DNA of 64,000 bases from Streptomyces profundus. GTDB lineage: Bacteria; Actinomycetota; Actinomycetes; Streptomycetales; Streptomycetaceae. The position numbers and the translations under genes are program-made. The notes beneath the pieces are model-generated. The model did no database searches. It worked only from the letters and a program-made list of their open reading frames with translations, and was not told the origin of the DNA. Below, piece by piece: positions 60,670 to 64,000 of this stretch; position 1 is the stretch's first letter, and every line of letters begins with the position of its first letter. Where the stretch lies: contig NZ_CP082362.1 in assembly GCF_020740535.1 (NCBI RefSeq), positions 496,001-560,000 on the forward strand, given 5' to 3'.

Positions 60670-60699
60670 GGGTCCTGGTTGAGGTGCGCAGATGGACAC

Positions 60700-61340
60700 A
60701 TCACGTTGGGGATTCTGGGAGGCAGCATGATCCGAGCGCGACCGGGGATGAGACTAGGGATCGCGGGCGTGGCCGGGGGTACATGAGCTATGTCCAAGGG
60801 AGGCGGTGAACTGGTACTGAGCGCCCGGTGCTCGGAGTCATTCCCCGTCTTTCCACGCAGGGCCCTCGCGGCCGGGCATCGCTGAGCACGAGCGCCATGC
60901 CCACGTCATCAAGAAGAGCGATGCGGCAGTGTTCGGCAGTGACACGGCTTCCTCCAGAGATGCTGCGATGCGCAGTGCGACATATCCGTACCGTAGCGGG
61001 CCGATGGACGGGGCGTCGGTGGCTTTGCATGATTCTGGTGTGCCAGGCGTGTTCAGTGCGTTGCCATCGGACAAGCCCCAAGATGGCGGAACTGCGTTCG
61101 CGGCTATAGAAATGCTGGACCAGCCACCACGAGCGGTCGCAGAGCCCGCGGCCCGTCGGTGGCATGGTTGGGAGAACCTCTGTCAGCTCCTCAGCCATGC
61201 TGGCGAACCGCTCCCGGTAACTGCGTCAACCAAGGGAGCGAGCACATCGCTGCAGCACATGCTCGATCTTTGCGTGCGGGTCGAACTCCTGCACCTATAG
61301 TTCGGGGCCCAGCACTGTATCGGCGAAACCGGAGCGCTGG
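60700..61340. other. Region without an intact gene
   Basis: Upstream of jetA, so it must contain the Wadjet promoter. On the minus strand (about 61198-60790) stretches such as SWWLVQHFYSRERSSAILGLV, GPLRYGYVALRIAASLEEAVSLPNTAA and CRIALLDDVGMALVLSDARPRGP look once-coding but lie in different frames. Identity unknown. Confidence 0.35.
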
Positions 61341-61349
61341 GCAAGCCAA

Positions 61350-61803
61350 GTCAGCGGCTTCCGAGGGCTCCTGATCAACTGGACGCGCGCCTGTGTGGAT
61401 GCTTCAGACGTAAAGGCAACAAAAACAAAGGGGGCGAGGCGACCCACCCCTCGCCGGTCGACCGGGGCAAGACCGACAGCAAGCACCACCTGGTCTGCGA
61501 TGGGAGGGGCACACCGCTGAAGGTGATCACCACCATCGCCAACGTCAACGATGTCACGCAGACTCTCCCCCGATCGACGCATCCCGCCCGTCGCAGGCCG
61601 GGTCGGAAACCCGCGCAAGCGCCCTGACGCCTTCTTGGGTGATAACTGATACGACAGCGACCCCAACCGCTGTGGACTGCGGGAACGCCGCGCCGTCCCG
61701 GTCACCTCCCGCAAGGCAAACCCGAACTTTGAGGGGCCTAGGCAAGCTCCGCTGCGCCGTCGAACAAAAATTCGCCCTCCTTCATCGGTTCAAACGCCTA
61801 GTA
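61350..61803 (+). pseudogene. IS5-type transposase remnant
   Basis: C-terminal half of a transposase in several frames: LLINWTRACVDASDVKA, then PSPVDRGKTDSKHHLVCDGRGTPLKVITTIANVNDVTQT, then GLGKLRCAVEQKFALLHRFKRLVV. The order matches IS5-group enzymes, but stops and frameshifts separate the pieces and the N-terminus is missing. Confidence 0.8.
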
Positions 61804-61866
61804 GTGCTTGGTCATGTGCGGTCCGTGGTGGCGTGTCTTTTTGGTCGGTGGTGTCGTTGATCGGGT

Positions 61867-63100
61867 GTGCTGGGTGGGGAGTTGGCTGCGGTCCGGGGTG
61901 ATCTGAAGGACTTCGCGGCGGAGATGTTCGAGCCGTTCGCGCGGGTGGATCAGCGACGGTGGGGCGGGGTCTACCTGCGGGGCCTGTTGCAAGTGGGCGG
62001 GCGCAAGTCGGTAAAGCCCATGGCCGCTCACCTGGGTGAAGACGGGAACCGGCAGGCCCTGGCCCACTTCATCACTTCCAGCCCGTGGGATGCGGCGCAT
62101 GTGCAGGCCCGGCTGGCCTGGCGCATGCAGCCGGTCGTCAAACCCACCGCGTTGATCATTGATGACACCGGGTTCCTCAAGGACGGGGGCGCGTCGGCGT
62201 GTGTGACCAGGTAGTACACCGGTAATGCGGGCAAGGTCACCAACTGCCAGGCCGGGGTTTCGCTGCACCCGGCTTCCAACGGCGCCTCGGTGGCGGTGAA
62301 CTGGCGTCCCTTCCTGCCTGGGAGCTGGGATCCCGCCTAGCCGAAGGCCGATCCGTTCAAGGTGGCCCGCCGCACGAAGTGCGCCATCCCCGCCGAGGTG
62401 GGGCATGTCGAGAAGTGGCAACTGGCCCTCGACATGATCGACGAGACCCGGTCCTGGGGCATCGAGGTGCCCCAGGTCATCGCCGATGGCGGCTACGGAG
62501 ACACCCCCGCTTTCCGGCTCGGCCTGGAGACACGCGGCCTCGACTACGTCGTGAGCATCTCGACCACGACCACCGCGCAACCCGAGGACGCACAGCCCCG
62601 CACCCCAGCCTCCACGGGCCGAGGGCGACGGCCCATCCCGGCCTACCCCGAGCCGGCGCAGCGGGTGAAGGGTCATCGCGGCGGGTAAAGCCTCCGCGCG
62701 GCCGGTGCGGTGGCGGGAGGGATCGCGGCCCGGCAGTGGGCGCAGCGGGCACAATCGCATGTACTCGCGCTTCGTGGCTCTGCGGATTAGGCCCGCCCGG
62801 CGTGAGATCCACGGCTGCCCCTGAGCTTCCGGTCCGCTGGCTGCTGGCGGAGTGGCCCGCCGACAGGGACGAGCCCGTGCAGTTCTGGCTCTCCAACCTG
62901 CCCGCAACCACTCCGCTGCCGTCCTCGTGCGCACCGCGAAGCTCCGCTGGCGCATCGAGAACGACTACCGCGAGATGAAACAGGCCCTGGGCCTTGCCCA
63001 CTTCGAAGGTCGAACCTGGCCAGGCTGGCACCACCACGTCACCCTCGTCTCCGTCGCCCACGCCTTCTGCACCCTCCAGGGGCCTCAGCGTCCCGGTGTC
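61867..63100 (+). pseudogene. IS701 family transposase, several premature stops
   Basis: Reads LKDFAAEMFEPFARVDQRRWGGVYLRGLLQVGGRKSVKPMAAHLG ... TALIIDDTGFLKDGG with the first catalytic Asp, to a TAG at 62212 where Gln is expected (VTR-stop-YTGNAGKV). It continues in frame to another TAG (62338), then PQVIADGGYGDTPAFRLGLETRGLDYVVSIS with the second Asp and a TAA near 62688. It resumes in a shifted frame as KLRWRIENDYREMKQALGLAHFEGRTWPGWHHH with the catalytic Glu. Clearly dead; two stops could be single-base changes. Confidence 0.88.
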
Positions 63101-63870
63101 TCCGACTCGGGTGGGCCATGAGCTACATGCCCATTGAGGAGGGCTGCGGAGGTGGCGATGGTCCGCAGGTCCTCGGCTAGGCCGGGCTGGTCGTAGCGGG
63201 TCACGATCTGTGCCAGGCTCTCCACCAGGTTGGCGCGCTGGCCCGCGTTGAGCCCTTCAGCGAAGGTCTGGAGCAGGCGGGCGGTCTGGACCCAGGCATT
63301 GTCGGGCGCGTGGTTGGTGATCTGCTGGGCCAGTTGGTTGATGGCGTTGATGGTGTCGCTGTCGGCGGCCTCGGGGTGGTGTGTGAGCCAGTAGGCCAGT
63401 GTCAGGGTCGGGGTGGTGGCCAGGGCCTGGTGGAGTTCTTCGGCCTCTTGCTGGCGCCGTCGGCGCCGTTGTTCGTTCAGCGTCTCCTCATGCAGCCGCC
63501 GTTCGAGGGCAGTGGCTGCCGCAAGGTCCGTGGCGGTCACGGTCAGTGCTACCTCGGCCCACAGGAGACGGACCGGAGCACCGTCGAGGTCAGCCCCGGC
63601 ACCAAGGCGGGTGTTGATGTGAACCTGGGCGGCTTGGTGCTCACCGAGCGGGTACAGTCCGGCCGCGGCGCGGGCCGTTTGCAGGGCATGATGGGTGGCC
63701 GCCGCGCGCGGATCGTGATGGAGTCGGGCGGCGGGCGTCTCCTGCCACCGGCCGGTCAGTTCAGCATGGAAGCGGAATCCTGGTGTGTTGCTGGGCAGCG
63801 TGTAGCTGCCCTGGGCGAGCTGGCCGGCGCGCGGCGCCGGCCAGCCGGATCGGCTACGACTGTGGCGCAT
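63085..63870 (-). CDS. Conserved hypothetical protein (SPFH/PE-PGRS-annotated type)
   Basis: 261-residue protein of a type often annotated as PE-PGRS or SPFH-like in Streptomyces mobile regions. The N-terminal half is beta-rich (GSYTLPSNTPGFRFHAELTGRWQET ... AQVHINTRLGA ... LLWAEVALTVTATDLAAATALERRLHEETL), then a helical EQRRRRRQQEAEELHQALATTPTLTLAYWLTHHPEAAD. No catalytic motif. The start at 63870 overlaps the upstream partial gene by 17 bp, supporting coupling. The C-terminus ends beside the IS701 remnant and may have been trimmed. Confidence 0.6.
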   Translation of the reverse strand: MRHSRSRSGWPAPRAGQLAQGSYTLPSNTPGFRFHAELTGRWQETPAARLHHDPRAAATHHALQTARAAAGLYPLGEHQAAQVHINTRLGAGADLDGAPVRLLWAEVALTVTATDLAAATALERRLHEETLNEQRRRRRQQEAEELHQALATTPTLTLAYWLTHHPEAADSDTINAINQLAQQITNHAPDNAWVQTARLLQTFAEGLNAGQRANLVESLAQIVTRYDQPGLAEDLRTIATSAALLNGHVAHGPPESETPGR

Positions 63871-64000
63871 GAGGGTCGGGAAGCGGGGGCGCGGCAGGGT
63901 CCTGGGCCCGCAACCGGGTGAGGAGCTGGTCGCGCAGATGTACGGTGTCGGCGTCCTGCACGGCGGGAGGTGCGGGGGCCCAGCTATACAGAAGGTTCTG
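63854..64000 (-). CDS. Partial gene, C-terminus only
   Basis: Open from the window edge for 48 codons to TAG: QNLLYSWAPAPPAVQDADTVHLRDQLLTRLRAQDPAAPPLPDPHAPQS. It ends in a disordered Pro-rich tail and overlaps the next gene start. Too little to assign. Confidence 0.5.
   Translation of the reverse strand, partial: QNLLYSWAPAPPAVQDADTVHLRDQLLTRLRAQDPAAPPLPDPHAPQS

Overview
The window looks like a Streptomyces chromosome. The DNA is very GC-rich with strong third-position GC, and it carries a mycothiol ligase (mshC), one long and one short chaplin gene, an F420-type luciferase-like oxidoreductase, and XRE/DUF397 and HATPase-only regulators. From memory, the gene order glpK-glpD ... PAC2-mshC-SCO1664-like-DUF3090-phosphatase ... 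chpC-chpH resembles the SCO1660-SCO1675 region of S. coelicolor. Species cannot be named from the sequence alone.

Layout. (1) 1-21,200 is conserved backbone: glpK end, glpD, a five-gene oligopeptide-type ABC importer plus flavin monooxygenase operon (1,805-8,062), PAC2 protein, mshC and its conserved minus-strand neighbours, an aldo/keto reductase coupled to a RecD2-like protein with a degraded ATPase site, two chaplins, an M20 peptidase and tRNA-Leu(GAG). (2) 21,200-33,345 is an accessory segment next to that tRNA: tyrosine integrase and a short excisionase, an IS3-type element, a PD-(D/E)XK nuclease-like gene divergent from an AlbA/Schlafen-like gene, an IS5-type element, a truncated and frameshifted NucA/NucB nuclease gene followed by a possible inhibitor gene, a MobC-like gene with a 42-bp palindrome upstream, and about 2 kb of repeat-rich, decayed DNA. 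It resembles a worn integrative mobilizable element.

(3) 33,346-46,064 is the most unusual part. A tightly overlapping eight-gene minus-strand operon encodes two GT4 glycosyltransferases, a 2-hydroxyacid dehydrogenase-like protein lacking two catalytic residues, a MoaA-like radical SAM protein, a nucleotidyltransferase-like protein, a second radical SAM protein, a carbamoyltransferase and an HD protein. It faces a complete second-type glutamyl-tRNA synthetase gene (convergent, no gap) and is divergent from a large regulator plus a DAO-type FAD oxidase. I do not recognise this as a known pathway. It looks like a biosynthetic cluster for a glycosylated, carbamoylated small molecule.

(4) 46,114-52,330 holds small regulators, a zinc-motif hypothetical protein, and IS982-, IS4- and IS701-type elements. 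(5) 52,374-60,669 is a complete type II Wadjet anti-plasmid system (jetABCD, all overlapping, minus strand). (6) 60,700-64,000 holds decayed IS5 and IS701 transposase genes and the start of another minus-strand gene pair. No rRNA genes and no CRISPR array were seen.
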